From contig WPIO01000001.1 in the NCBI GenBank assembly GCA_009760855.2, positions 3,554,001 through 3,618,000 of the forward strand: 64,000 bases of DNA, written 5' to 3'. The translations under genes and the position numbers were made by a program. Positions 11,340-20,640 of the stretch are shown here, one piece after another; position 1 is the stretch's first letter; each line of letters begins with the position of its first letter. The notes under the pieces were generated by a model. That model was given only the letters and a program-made list of their open reading frames with translations. It made no database searches and had not been told where the DNA came from. The stretch is from Cristatella mucedo. Lineage: Eukaryota; Bryozoa; Phylactolaemata; Cristatellidae.

Positions 11340-12470
11340 GAGTACTTTTAATAATAATGAGTATAATAATACACTTAATAAAGCTCCTTCGGAGAACTCG
11401 ATCCCTTTCTAAGCGTTTTACGTTTGCTGCAAAGGAAGCGTGATCGAATGGTGAGTGGTATTATGCTTGACTGACGTAATGAATAACATGGTTAGGGGTG
11501 ATATTAGCAAGGTCAGAATGCAAGTATGGTAAGTGGCAGCTTGCGACAGTGTCAGCGTGCATATGTACATATAAAGGATGCACCACAAGGACTCACTAAC
11601 TGCTGTTGAAAATAATTGCATCTTAAGTTTCTTTTTGAATGTGGTCACGTCAGGAAAGGTCATGAAGCAAGCAGAGTGAGTTCCAAACCTTGCGAGCATA
11701 CGAACTAAATGCACGGTCTCAAAGGATTTAAGGTTTGTAAGAGGAATTAGTAAACAGTTCGATTCCGAAAAGCAGGTGGTTCGATGCTTGGCCAGGTGGG
11801 GGAGTAGATCTGATAGGTAGGCTGGAGCCAAAGAATGAATAGACCTAACATTGAGGGACGAAACCTTGTAGTCGATCGGTTGCTTGAATGACAGCAGGTG
11901 CAGGACTGGGAGAAGTAGTGTGATGCGGCTACGGAGAAGGTCACGACAGACGAGCTTAGCTGCAGAGTTTTGCACCAACTATGAGTGCCTGATTGGACGT
12001 GCCGGTAGGCCAGCAAGAATTGAATTACAAAAGTCAAGATGGGATGTCACAAATTAACGGACCAACTTAGACGTGGTATCCGTATCTAAACAAGCCAGAA
12101 TTTTAGCAATGTTACCTATCTGAAAGTAAGCAGACTTAATTGTGGAGCTGATGTAGTCGTCTAGCGAAAGCTTACTTTGGAACAAGACACCTAGATTTTG
12201 TGCAGATTCAACACCAGACATGCTTGCAAAGCCTATTCTGAGCGTTAGGCCTTTCAATTTTGAATCACACTTGGTTTGCCCATAAATAGTAAGCTAGTTT
12301 TATTATCTTTTAATGTAACAAAATTGGTGCCGTATATGTGCAGATGTCATGAATACATGCAGCAAGTGAGTTGAGAGAATTCAACGTGCTCGAAAGCTGT
12401 GTGGAATCAAAGGAAGTATACCACTGCCTGTCATCCTCATAGAAGTGAAAGCCTAGATTTTGCTCGGCAA
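11340..12470 (-). mobile_element. LINE family 2 copy, 5'-truncated
   Basis: On the minus strand: part of the reverse transcriptase with a FYEDDRQWYTSF motif (usual form [12 protein letters not shown]) at about 12,400-12,440, the conserved C-terminal region (MVQNSAAKLVCRDL, YLSDLLPHLAKHRTTCFSES), a 3' untranslated region and an ATT-rich tail near 11,345. These are hallmarks of the CR1/L2 group. Several stops and frame breaks show it is dead. It is abutted at 12,470 by a plus-strand copy of the same family. Confidence 0.85.
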
Positions 12471-13083
12471 TGGCATCAACGATTCCGAGCGTCGCAGTTG
12501 CCACAATACTCCACTTCTCGCCGACCTGCACTGGCTACCAGTCAAGCAACGGATTGACTTCAAGCTTTTGTCGCTCACTTTTAGGTCCCTTCATTCTATG
12601 GCTCAAGCCTATCTCTCAGATATACTACCCTATCAGGCCAAGCATAGTACCACCCGCTTTTCGGAATCCAACAGTCTACAAATACCTCGAACAAACCTTA
12701 AATCCTTTGGACACCGTGTATTTAGTTCGTATGCTCCCAAAGTCTGGAACTCCCTCCCGACCTGCGTCAGAACATCCCCTGACCTGACCACATTTAAAAG
12801 AAACTTAAAAACACCTTTTTAGGACTGAATTTAGTGGGTCCCTGTGATTCGTCCTTGATGTGCTTATGCGTGTTGACACTGTGCATGCTGCCACTAACCA
12901 CATTTGCATGCTGACCCTGTGCATGTCACCCCTAACCATATTATTCAGTCTGTTTTTTCAAGCATGATTTTACTTACCATTCAATTGCATTTCACTTTGC
13001 AGAAAATGTAAAGCGCCTAGAGAGAGGTTGGGTTCTCTGAGGGTGCTTTATCAAGTGTATTATTATTACTATTATTATTATCA
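12470..13083 (+). mobile_element. LINE family 2 copy, 5'-truncated
   Basis: Plus-strand C-terminal coding part (PLLADLHWLPVKQRIDFKLL, APKVWNSLPTCVRTSPDLTT), a 3' untranslated region with short repeated CATGCTGACCCTGTGCATG-like words, the terminal CCTAGAGAGAGGTTGGGTTC block and an ATT-rich tail at 13,060-13,083. It begins abruptly at 12,470 inside the minus-strand neighbour. Confidence 0.85.
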
Positions 13084-13670
13084 TAAAAGCGGGTGGTACG
13101 ATGCTTGGCCTGATGGGGGAGTATATCTGAGAGGTAGGCTGGAGCCAAAGAATGAAGTGAACTAAAAGTGAACGACAAAACCTTGAAGTCAATCCATTGT
13201 TTGACTGGTAGCCAGTTCAGGTCGGCGAGTAGTGAAGTAATGTGGCAACTGTGACGCTCACGAATGACAAGCCTAGCTGCGGAGTTTTGCACCATCTGCA
13301 ATCGCCTGATTGCACATGCCGGTAGGCCAGCGAGCAGTGAGTTGCAGAAGTAGAGACGGGATGTCACGAATGAATGAACCAACTTGGATGTGGTACACTT
13401 ATATTAACAAGCCCGATTTTAGCAACTTTATGAAACTTACTGGCAAGGTTTGAAGTTTCAATATATGATTTCAGCTAGTCTCCCACTAGAAGTTCCATTG
13501 TCTTTTTTGTAATGTTAGATAGGAGAGTGGGAGGTAGTCGCTCAAGTTCTCTCATTTTATTGTCGCTTTCTTGAGTTGTAGCCTGACTACACCTTTTTTG
13601 AAAGGTGCGGGGACATGACCCGAGTAGATAAAAAATCAATGGCATGTAGCCTAGGGCTCGATCGAATGAC
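13084..13670 (-). mobile_element. LINE family 2 fragment, minus strand
   Basis: Minus-strand matches to the family 2 C-terminal region ([40 protein letters not shown]) at 13,084-13,400. Beyond about 13,480 a separate piece resembles the early reverse-transcriptase region (a GHVPAP-F-K-type motif read on the minus strand near 13,590-13,625). The middle is missing. It directly borders the left side of the AT-rich viral-like block. Confidence 0.65.
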
Positions 13671-13897
13671 GTCATCAATTAAACAAATCGTCCTCCGATA
13701 AACAATCTCGCTTCCGCTCGATCGTTTCTCGTCGTCCGATTTATTTAATGGCTGCCGTCATTCTCGAGATCCTATTCTCCATACCCTTCATTTTATATCT
13801 ACTAAAAGTTGTTTAGGTTGATGTGTCTATATAAGGATAAAAAATAGTTGCAATTAATTAAATATTTAATTAAATAAATTGTTCTATCTTTATATAC
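13671..13897. other. Left flank of the viral-like block
   Basis: Base composition turns AT-rich from about 13,780. No terminal inverted repeat or target-site duplication could be confirmed by eye. The last bases, TCTATCTTTATATAC, directly precede the first ATG and resemble the TATA-like leaders of the later genes. Confidence 0.35.
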
Positions 13898-16800
13898 ATG
13901 TCTCATAACATTGATAACTTTATGCGACGGGAGGGTGAATAATTTAGCGATCATGCAAAACGTATTAGAGAAGAGGTAAGAAAACGTACGGGTCTTCTTC
14001 CAAAATATCCTATCTCAAAAGACAGAGTAGATGCATTGATTGCAACTCTACGTTCACCAACAGCTATGAAACTAGATAATCCTATTGCTAAGAAAACCAC
14101 TAAGCCTAAAAGTAGATGGTCTTTCGATAAAGAGTCCAGGAGGCTAATAAAGATACAGGAAACAGGTTGGTTTTTAGGAAAATCTTCTTCTGATGGTAAA
14201 TTCTTAGATTATGAATATATTGGACTAGATAAGAACGTAATTGATTTTGATGTGATATATGATCAGATTGGAGCAGAATTGAAATTAGTTATTGAAGAAT
14301 TACTTAAACACAAGAGTGACTTAAAAATGACCATCGTTATTTCGCCTATTTTAGCTTCAGAAAGTAGAGCATTTAATTACCAACCTTTCACAGGAGTAAG
14401 TAGTTAAAAAATGAATAGAGTTTCAGACATTGATAGAATAGTTAGAACACAATTTGCAACTTTTAAAAGGAAAGTAGAGAAATGGTTAGAAAGAGGTTCT
14501 AATTGGATTATAGTTGGAGTCAATGCTATTTATGCAAAGCTTTCTTATTTTCGTCATAAATTCAGGGTAGTTACTTACCAATGCCAGAAAGATTAGAAAA
14601 GAAGAGATCAACAATTAATATAACGAATGAATCAGATAATCTTTGTGCTTTATGGTGTGAGTTAAGGTTTCTCTACTGGAGAGATAACCATCCAGAGTCT
14701 ATTGCTGATTTAAAGGAAATATTACATGAGAAATATTCACATCATCTAAAGAGAATAGAAGATTTGTTCAACGTTAAGGAGAATTATCCTTCAAACGTAT
14801 TAAATGTTGCTGATAATCCTCATTTAGCTGAATTATTTAACATAACTATTGATGCTTACGAATATGATAATACAATTCTAACTCCAATTATAGTAGTTGA
14901 TGAAGAGAAAGAGAGGCATTTAGATCTTCTTTTGTATAGCACTCCAAATAAAAGCAACTTTCATTATGTAATTATTAAAAACTTCAATGGATTGTGTAGA
15001 AGTAGCAAAGGATATGGAACACAGCTTACTTGTAGTAAAAGATGTTTCTGTAGATTTTACTCTAAAGATAAACTAGAATCACATTTTGATGCTTGCAAAC
15101 GTGGAAATGATGTCTAGAATAAGAATGCCAAGTGCAGATAGTAAAAAAGGAGATAAATGTTATTTTAGAGATTGTGCTAAAACGTTATGGTTTCCTTATG
15201 ATGCTTATGCAGACTTTGAATGTTTACTTACAAGTGTTAGAAAAACAGATAATGAAGATCCTACTACTCCACAAGGCACTTTTCAAAAGCATATTCCTTA
15301 TTCATCTGCTTATACTATTATTGATTATGAAGGTAAACAAAGAACATTTAAATTATTCAATGGTTCAAATAATGTTAGAGATCTATTAAAAAGTTTGTTG
15401 GAAGAAGTTGAAACAATAAAAAATGAAATGAAACCTATTCTTGATAAATATGAAAAGTTTGATTATAGTAATTTCAAGGAAGAAGACAAAAAAGATTTTG
15501 AGAATGCAGCTGTTTGTCATATTAGAGACTTATATTTAGATGGAGATAAAGTTTTAGATCATTGTCATTTAACAGGAAAGTATAGGGGTGCTGCACATAA
15601 TGCTTGCAACTTAAATCTCAGTATTAATCCTAAGAAGTTTAAACTTTCAGTATTTACTCACAACTTAAAAGGTTACGACTCATATTTATTACTACAAGAA
15701 TTTCAAGATTTAAAACTAGATAAAAAATTCATTGAAAATAACATGGAGAAATATATAAACATTGAGATTGGTTCACTTACTTTTAAAGACTCTTTACAAA
15801 TGTTGCAAAAAGGTTTAGCAGATCTTGTAAATAATGTTTTTAAATCAGGAAAACCATTAGAACAAACAAGAAATTACTTTTCGATATTGGATGATAATGA
15901 ATTCAATCTATTAAAAGAAAAAGGTATATTGCCCTATGAGTATATAGACTCATTTTCAAGACTAGATGAAAAGTCACTACCCCCAATTAAATGTTTTTAT
16001 AGCACATTAAATGATACAAACATAGATGAAAAAGATTATGATCGTGTTAAGAAAGTTTGGGCATTGATGAAAAAAATAGATCAGACCACTGATGATACAT
16101 TAGGAAAGTACAGCGATATTTATCTAACTATGGATGTCCTTCTACTTGCAGATGTATTTCAACATTTTAGACATTTATCAAAGAAAATTGATGGTTTAGA
16201 TCCTGCCAATTTCCTTACAGCACCATGTTTAACTTGGTCTGCAGGTTTGAGATTTTTAAAGGTTAAATTAGATTTATTAACAAACTTTGAACATTTTGAC
16301 TTCTTTGAAAGTGCAATAAGAGGAGGAATAACGCAAGCATCATGTAGATATGTCAAAGCAAACAATGAAATGGCTTCTAATTATGCCAGTACTAAAGAAA
16401 AGAGTTGGTTACTTTATGTCGATGCAAATTCATTATATGCTACAGCAATGACACAACCACTTCCAATTTCTAATTTCAAGTTTTTAGATAGTAAACAAAT
16501 AAAGACGATTACAACTAAGAAGATATTATCATTAAAAGAGGATGCAGACAATGGTTATGCTTTTGAAGTAGATATGCACTGTCCAGAAGAATTACATGAC
16601 ACTTACTCTGATTACCCTATTCTACCAATTAGGAGAAAAGTACGTGTTGAAGAATACTCCGAGTATCAAAAGAAAACGTTATTAAGGGATGATAAGAAGA
16701 AAATAGATGATTGTGAAACTAAAGTTGAAAAACTGATTGTTGATCTAGAACCAAAGGTTAAGTATGTTATCCATTATAGAAAACTACAACTTGCAATTGA

Positions 16801-17862
16801 AAGAGGATATGTATTAACTAAGATACATAGAGTAACGAGTTTTACACAAAGTAGATGGTTGAGTGGATATATAGTTAATAACATTGAAAGAAGAAAAGTA
16901 GCAAAATTTGAAAAGGAATATTATAAACGAGTTTGAACGAGTTTGAAAAGGAATATTATAAACTCTAAAACATTGCATTCTTTGGAAAGACAATGGAAAA
17001 TGTTTTAGAAAGAGTAAACATTGAATTGTTTGATCTAAAATATGATAAGGATATTGCAGTTTCAGATAAAAGAGTAATGAGTGCAAGGTTTAAAGATAGA
17101 AGATTGTTTAATCGAGATTTAGTTGGAATTGAAACAACAAAAGCAGAGATCTATCTTGATAAGCCTATTTATTTAGGTTTTACAATTCTAGATATTTCAA
17201 ATCTAATAGTGCAGGATTTCTATTTGACCACAATACAAGATAATTACAATGATAAAATAACACTTGCTTATACTGACACTGATTCTTTGGTAATGCAAAT
17301 AAATACTGATGATGTTTATAGAGACTTTGAAAATTATTTAGATTCCCCTAAATTTGTCTGGTTATCCTAAGAATCAAGATATATGGAAATTAGAAGGAGC
17401 AGAAAAGTTTATACCTGCTAACAAGGAAAGTCTAGTGAAATTCAAGGATGAAATATGTGGAAAATATTTAGTAGATCCAAAAACAAAAGATTTCATTAAA
17501 GATGAGAAAGGTGATATGATAGAAAAATCAATTGTACTTGATGAGGGAGTTTTCTTAAGACCAAAACTCTATATTCAATGCAGATAGCTATCAAGAAAGA
17601 TACAAGAATAGAAGTTAAATCTGCAGTTAAAAAAGCAAAAGGAACAAAGAAAGACGTGGTAAAAAAGTGTTTGACTCATTCCGATTACGTTGGTTGTCTC
17701 AAAACTGGATATGATGTTTATTGCAATCAATCAAGATTTCAATCTAGAAACCATCAAATTTTCACTATAACACAATCTAAAAAAGCACTATCAGCATTTG
17801 ACTCAAAACGATATTGGTGAGACTGTGGAGTTCATAGTTACTCTTACGGTCACTGTAGGATA
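13898..17862 (+). pseudogene. Broken protein-primed family B DNA polymerase (Polinton/adintovirus type)
   Basis: Successive open segments on one strand carry motifs of a family B polymerase in the right order: Exo I YADFECLL (about 15,205), an HNH/Cys-His insert with DHCHLTGKYRG (about 15,557), Exo II THNLKGYDSYLLL (about 15,657), Exo III YLTMDVLLLAD (about 16,122), motif A DANSLYATAM (about 16,420) and motif C YTDTDSLV (about 17,270). A terminal GVHSYSYGH motif lies near 17,830. The insert and the N-terminal region are typical of polymerases of Polintons/Mavericks and adintoviruses, which copy linear DNA by protein priming. The copy is dead: in-frame stops at 13,940, 14,405 and 17,818; frame breaks near 14,570, 15,112, 16,940, 17,350 and 17,577. 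The 16,940 break coincides with a ~25-bp direct duplication. The segment before about 14,410 is not recognised and may be a separate gene. Confidence 0.85.
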
Positions 17863-17905
17863 AAAGAGTCAGCAGGTCACTGTAAAACTTGTAATATTAG
17901 CATAG

Positions 17906-18058
17906 ATGCCGAAAAGGAAGATTGAAAATACTAAACCATTACCAGTAAAGAGAGTTAGATTTTCAGATAGAAAGAAAAAGGAAGATGATAAAAAACTAGT
18001 AAATATACAAGAAGAAGTAGAACTATACGAGTCAATGGAGAAATTAAATATATATTAA
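17906..18058 (+). CDS. Small basic protein with nuclear-signal and PP1-docking-like motifs (viral-like block)
   Basis: ATG to TAA, 50 residues, intact. The N-terminal half is very basic: MPKRK, then VKRVRFSDRKKK, followed by an acidic, helical C-terminal part (EEVELYESMEKL). PKRK and the second basic cluster look like a bipartite nuclear localisation signal. RVRF fits the RVxF docking consensus of protein phosphatase 1. It begins about 44 bp after the polymerase remnant ends, on the same strand. No family is recognised. Being short, the frame could survive by chance, but its composition and position suggest a real gene of the element. Confidence 0.5.
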   Translation: MPKRKIENTKPLPVKRVRFSDRKKKEDDKKLVNIQEEVELYESMEKLNIY

Positions 18059-18061
18059 CAA

Positions 18062-18082
18062 AATAATTTTTACTATTATAAG
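18062..18082 (+). promoter_or_regulatory. TATA-like leader before the acidic gene
   Basis: AATAATTTTTACTATTATAAG directly precedes the ATG at 18,083 and resembles the leaders at 18,389, 18,703 and 19,355. Confidence 0.4.
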
Positions 18083-18373
18083 ATGGATTCCAAAAAAATC
18101 GATATTACCAGTTCTGAAAGTGAGTCAGAGTATTCAGAGGATTCAATCGATGACCCTGCTTATCAAATGGAAACAGAATCTGAATCTGAATCTGAGTCTT
18201 ACAAGTCTGAAGCTTAATCTTACATTGAATCAGAATCTGAATCAGAAGTTGGAGAGGATCTAGAAGAATTTCTATTTGGCAAACAATATGAAGATCTCAC
18301 CGATGAGGAGGTAAAAGCATATGAAGAGTATCTTGAATCATTGGTAGATAGCTCAGAAGGTGAAGAGATTTAA
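18083..18373 (+). pseudogene. Acidic Ser/Glu-rich protein gene with one in-frame stop (viral-like block)
   Basis: One reading frame runs from ATG at 18,083 to TAA at 18,371-18,373 (97 codons) with one internal TAA at 18,215-18,217. It is extremely acidic: repeated SESESE-type runs before the stop and again after it, then EDLEEFLFG, DLTDEEVKAYEEYLE and a terminal EGEEI. There are no hydrophobic segments. Acidic, disordered proteins of this kind often bind basic proteins or nucleic-acid machinery, but nothing here identifies a function. The continuity of composition across the stop shows it was one gene. It lies 24 bp after the basic protein gene. Confidence 0.6.
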
Positions 18374-18388
18374 TTTCAATTAAATACA

Positions 18389-18410
18389 ATTTTATTTTCA
18401 TATAAAGAAA
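18389..18410 (+). promoter_or_regulatory. TATA-like leader of tandem gene 1
   Basis: AATTTTATTTTCATATAAAG followed by AAA abuts the ATG at 18,411. It shares spacing and composition with the other leaders in this block. Confidence 0.45.
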
Positions 18411-18686
18411 ATGGATGTCTCAAGAATTATAAGTTGTGAACAATCTAGAAAAATGGCAGTAAAGATTTGTCTTCAAAAACTTAAAGGCCAAGATCATCGT
18501 ATAGTTAAACATTCACTAGACAAACTCATTCCAGATATTGATAGTTCTTATATTAGTATTCTTATAGATATATGTGATACGTGTGATAAACTAATGGAAA
18601 GTCATAGTAAGATAAATGATATGCTTGAAGATGCAAAAAAAAAATCTAAAGCACCAAAAACAAAACCAGGAGTAGTGATTCATTAA
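18411..18686 (+). CDS. Tandem small-protein family, member 1 (viral-like block)
   Basis: Intact 91-codon frame starting MDVSRIISCEQSRKMAVKIC. The start, the AVKIC segment and the central (I/L)PD...SYI...ICD pattern recur in the next gene, where AIRIC and LPDSYVDRVIKICDIYDDI occupy the same positions. The C-terminus is basic (KKKSKAPKTKPG). No signal peptide, membrane segment or known domain is seen; it is predicted mainly helical. The same-strand head-to-tail order and shared leaders point to local duplication. The family is unknown to me. Confidence 0.65.
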   Translation: MDVSRIISCEQSRKMAVKICLQKLKGQDHRIVKHSLDKLIPDIDSSYISILIDICDTCDKLMESHSKINDMLEDAKKKSKAPKTKPGVVIH

Positions 18687-18702
18687 TTTTATATTAAACA
18701 AA

Positions 18703-18721
18703 TTTTATTATTATATAGAAA
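18703..18721 (+). promoter_or_regulatory. TATA-like leader of tandem gene 2
   Basis: TTTTATTATTATATAGAAA abuts the ATG at 18,722. It is the clearest form of the shared leader and almost equals that at 19,360-19,378. Confidence 0.5.
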
Positions 18722-19003
18722 ATGGATATAGCAAGAATTCTATGTTATGAAGATGTTAAAGTTATGGCAATTCGTATTTGTTCCGGATTGTTTAATGTTG
18801 ATGAAATGGATATGACTAATCATGTTTTATATTCCAGTATTAATAAACTACCTGATTCTTATGTTGATAGAGTAATTAAAATTTGTGATATTTATGATGA
18901 TATAGATAAAATTAATAAAGTTATAAGTGACAATAAAGAAATGATAAAATATAATCATGAAACAATAGATTCTATCTTCAAGAGTTGTTATCGCAGACGG
19001 TAG
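18722..19003 (+). CDS. Tandem small-protein family, member 2 (viral-like block)
   Basis: Intact 93-codon frame beginning MDIARILCYEDVKVMAIRIC. It aligns end to end with member 1 (MDVSRIISCEQ...AVKIC...ICD) and with the broken member 3 (MDISKMLSIE...CMRIFNV). GLFNVDEMD in this copy parallels MRIFNVSDDED in member 3, so members 2 and 3 are closest. The second half is a likely coiled coil (DDIDKINKVISDNKEMIKYN). Cysteines and the hydrophobic pattern are conserved, suggesting past selection on the protein. Function unknown. Confidence 0.65.
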   Translation: MDIARILCYEDVKVMAIRICSGLFNVDEMDMTNHVLYSSINKLPDSYVDRVIKICDIYDDIDKINKVISDNKEMIKYNHETIDSIFKSCYRRR

Positions 19004-19036
19004 TTTCATTTTTTAAATCTGTGTGAATGTATTTAT

Positions 19037-19109
<73 letters not shown>

Positions 19110-19120
19110 GAGAGAGAGAG
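19037..19120 (+). repeat. AT dinucleotide tract followed by GA tract
   Basis: About 70 bp of alternating AT with one TGT interruption, then a short GA run. It occupies the place where the other tandem genes have their TATA-like leader, so the leader of member 3 has probably expanded into a microsatellite. Confidence 0.9.
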
Positions 19121-19122
19121 AA

Positions 19123-19342
19123 ATGGATATTTCAAAAATGCTATCCATTGAGCGTGTTAGAATATATCCAGGTACGTTTTGTATGAGAATTTTTAATGTT
19201 AGTGATGATGAAGACTTATATCCATATATTTGTAATAATACCTGATTCAATTAAAGAAGGGTTACATAAAATGAGTGTTCTTTATAATGAAATAGATAAG
19301 CGCCAAAGATTGATAGATTATATTTACAATAGTATTTATTGA
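19123..19342 (+). pseudogene. Tandem small-protein family, member 3, frameshifted
   Basis: The frame starts MDISKMLSIERVR with the family signature, and CMRIFNVSDDED matches member 2. It hits a stop at about 19,243. A second frame carrying the IPDSIKEGLHK and YNEIDKRQRLIDYIYN segments continues to TGA at 19,340-19,342. The pattern matches the conserved PDS...YDDIDK block of member 2, so a one-base indel near 19,235-19,245 explains the break. The copy is also shorter after the signature. Not functional as it stands. Confidence 0.65.
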
Positions 19343-19354
19343 TTAAATCATTTT

Positions 19355-19378
19355 ACTTTTTTATTATTATATAGGAAA
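19355..19378 (+). promoter_or_regulatory. TATA-like leader before the last gene of the block
   Basis: TTTTATTATTATATAGG and AAA abut the ATG at 19,379. Compare 18,703-18,721. Confidence 0.5.
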
Positions 19379-19857
19379 ATGGAAGCAGCTACTCACCCAA
19401 TGCTAGCAACTACCGTAGTAGCACTTAAATCTTGTGTTGATTATCTTGTTAGGTCAAGAAGGACAGCATAAGACGAGCAACAACTCAGTTCTGATATTTC
19501 ACTTATGACTGATGAGTTTGTTAAGAAATTCTATCTTGATGAAGCAGATGTTGAAGCACAAAAGATTATTAGTGCAGGTCAAACTGAAGTTCTATCAGGT
19601 CTTGAGGAAAGAGTTAGATCTAAAGTTGATGCTCACCTAGATGATCCTAGTGAGATTGCTGGTTATACAGCTTGGATTGCATCACAACTTCCGTCTATGT
19701 CTACGGTCATATCTGGAGTATCTGGTATTAAACCTGATATTACTGGAATTGTTAAAGATGAGTGTTATGCAGTTCTACCAATTATTACTGATGGTAAGAG
19801 TGCAAAAAAAAAGCAGCTGAGGCAGCACTAGCACAACCCGATTCAAGAGTAGTTTAA
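19379..19857 (+). pseudogene. Unrecognised ~159-residue protein with one stop and one frameshift (viral-like block)
   Basis: The start MEAATHPMLATTVVALKSC lies directly after the shared leader. The frame has a TAA at 19,469-19,471, then runs on with FVKKFYLDEADVEAQKIISA, AGYTAWIASQLPSMSTVISG and VKDECYAVLPIITDG. A run of nine A at 19,804-19,812 appears to be one base short: in the adjoining frame an Ala-rich ending continues to TAA at 19,855-19,857. No family is recognised. Charged helical segments and the lack of membrane spans fit a structural or accessory protein, but this is not established. It is the last gene of the AT-rich block. Confidence 0.55.
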
Positions 19858-20269
19858 TTAAATAAAATAAAATATAGAGGTGAGATCTCGCCGTAAAGTT
19901 TCAATGTTCAATGGCAGGGTGTAAGAGTCGAAAAATTACCCAGGGAATCTTAGGAGTTTCCGAAAAAGTCTACCGGCGGTGGCTTCTCTACTCTGCCAGA
20001 CAATTAATCATTCGCTTTTACTGGACCTTCGTTTACAGGGAGACTGCTTGCTAGCTAACGAGCTTCGGGCGATGCTTACTATGAGCTACCTCTGTAAGTC
20101 TCTGCTCGCTACAGTTGTCAGGTCTCGACGAATTACATTTCCTCAGCCCCGCGATGATGCTTGAAATTCTCTGTATTTATGTACGTGCTACGTCCATCTG
20201 CTTACCTCCGTCCATAGGTGCTCAAAGCTTAAAAGATTCAGTGGGCATTGTGCTGGCGAGTTTTCTATG
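19858..20269. other. Right flank of the viral-like block, nothing recognised
   Basis: AT-richness ends within about 30 bp of the last stop, at AATAAAATAAAATATAGAGG. No inverted counterpart of the left flank could be established, and no target-site duplication is obvious. Confidence 0.35.
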
Positions 20270-20640
20270 GCGAATTCTGATCCTTAGTGGCTTTCGATTC
20301 GCATAGGGTGTCCCATAGAATGCATTTCAAGTGCAACAAAGAGATAGTGAGAAACATAGCTGAGTCAAGAATACTGTCAGGAAGTGAGTAGCATGAAGTA
20401 GCAGTACGGGTTGACTGAAAAGGAAGTGCCAGAATCGGAAGCGGGAGAGAAGCGTGTCATTGTAGCCCAAGAATCGTGGAAGTTAGTCCTACAATCTGGG
20501 ACTTGCAGCAAAAAAGATTCTGCTGCTATCAGTCTGAAGCAAAAGCACTCACCGGCTCATTAATTTTCGGCAGAAGAACCGAGGTCATGACGAGGTTGAA
20601 ATTGAAAAGTAAAACGACGATCACTCATAATCTGCCCCAT
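20270..20640 (-). mobile_element. LINE family 1 fragment, degenerate
   Basis: Minus-strand match to the 3' region of family 1: GTGGCTTTCGATTCGCATAG, CAACAAAGAGATAGTGAGAA, GGAAGTGAGTAGCATGAAGT and a GAGGTTGAAATTGA block in the same order as at 770-1,110. Diverged and interrupted. Confidence 0.7.

Noticed and set aside
13940-19471. Reassigned stop codon in the viral-like block, since four of five in-frame stops are TAA (13,940; 14,405; 18,215; 19,469)
   Set aside because: Frameshifts are also frequent, intact genes in the block end in TAA or TAG, and the block is AT-rich, so TAA is the commonest random stop. Decay explains it better.
13671-19900. Terminal inverted repeats of the viral-like block
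   Set aside because: AT-rich flanks gave only short, unconvincing matches (GAGATC words); no reliable repeat or target-site duplication seen.
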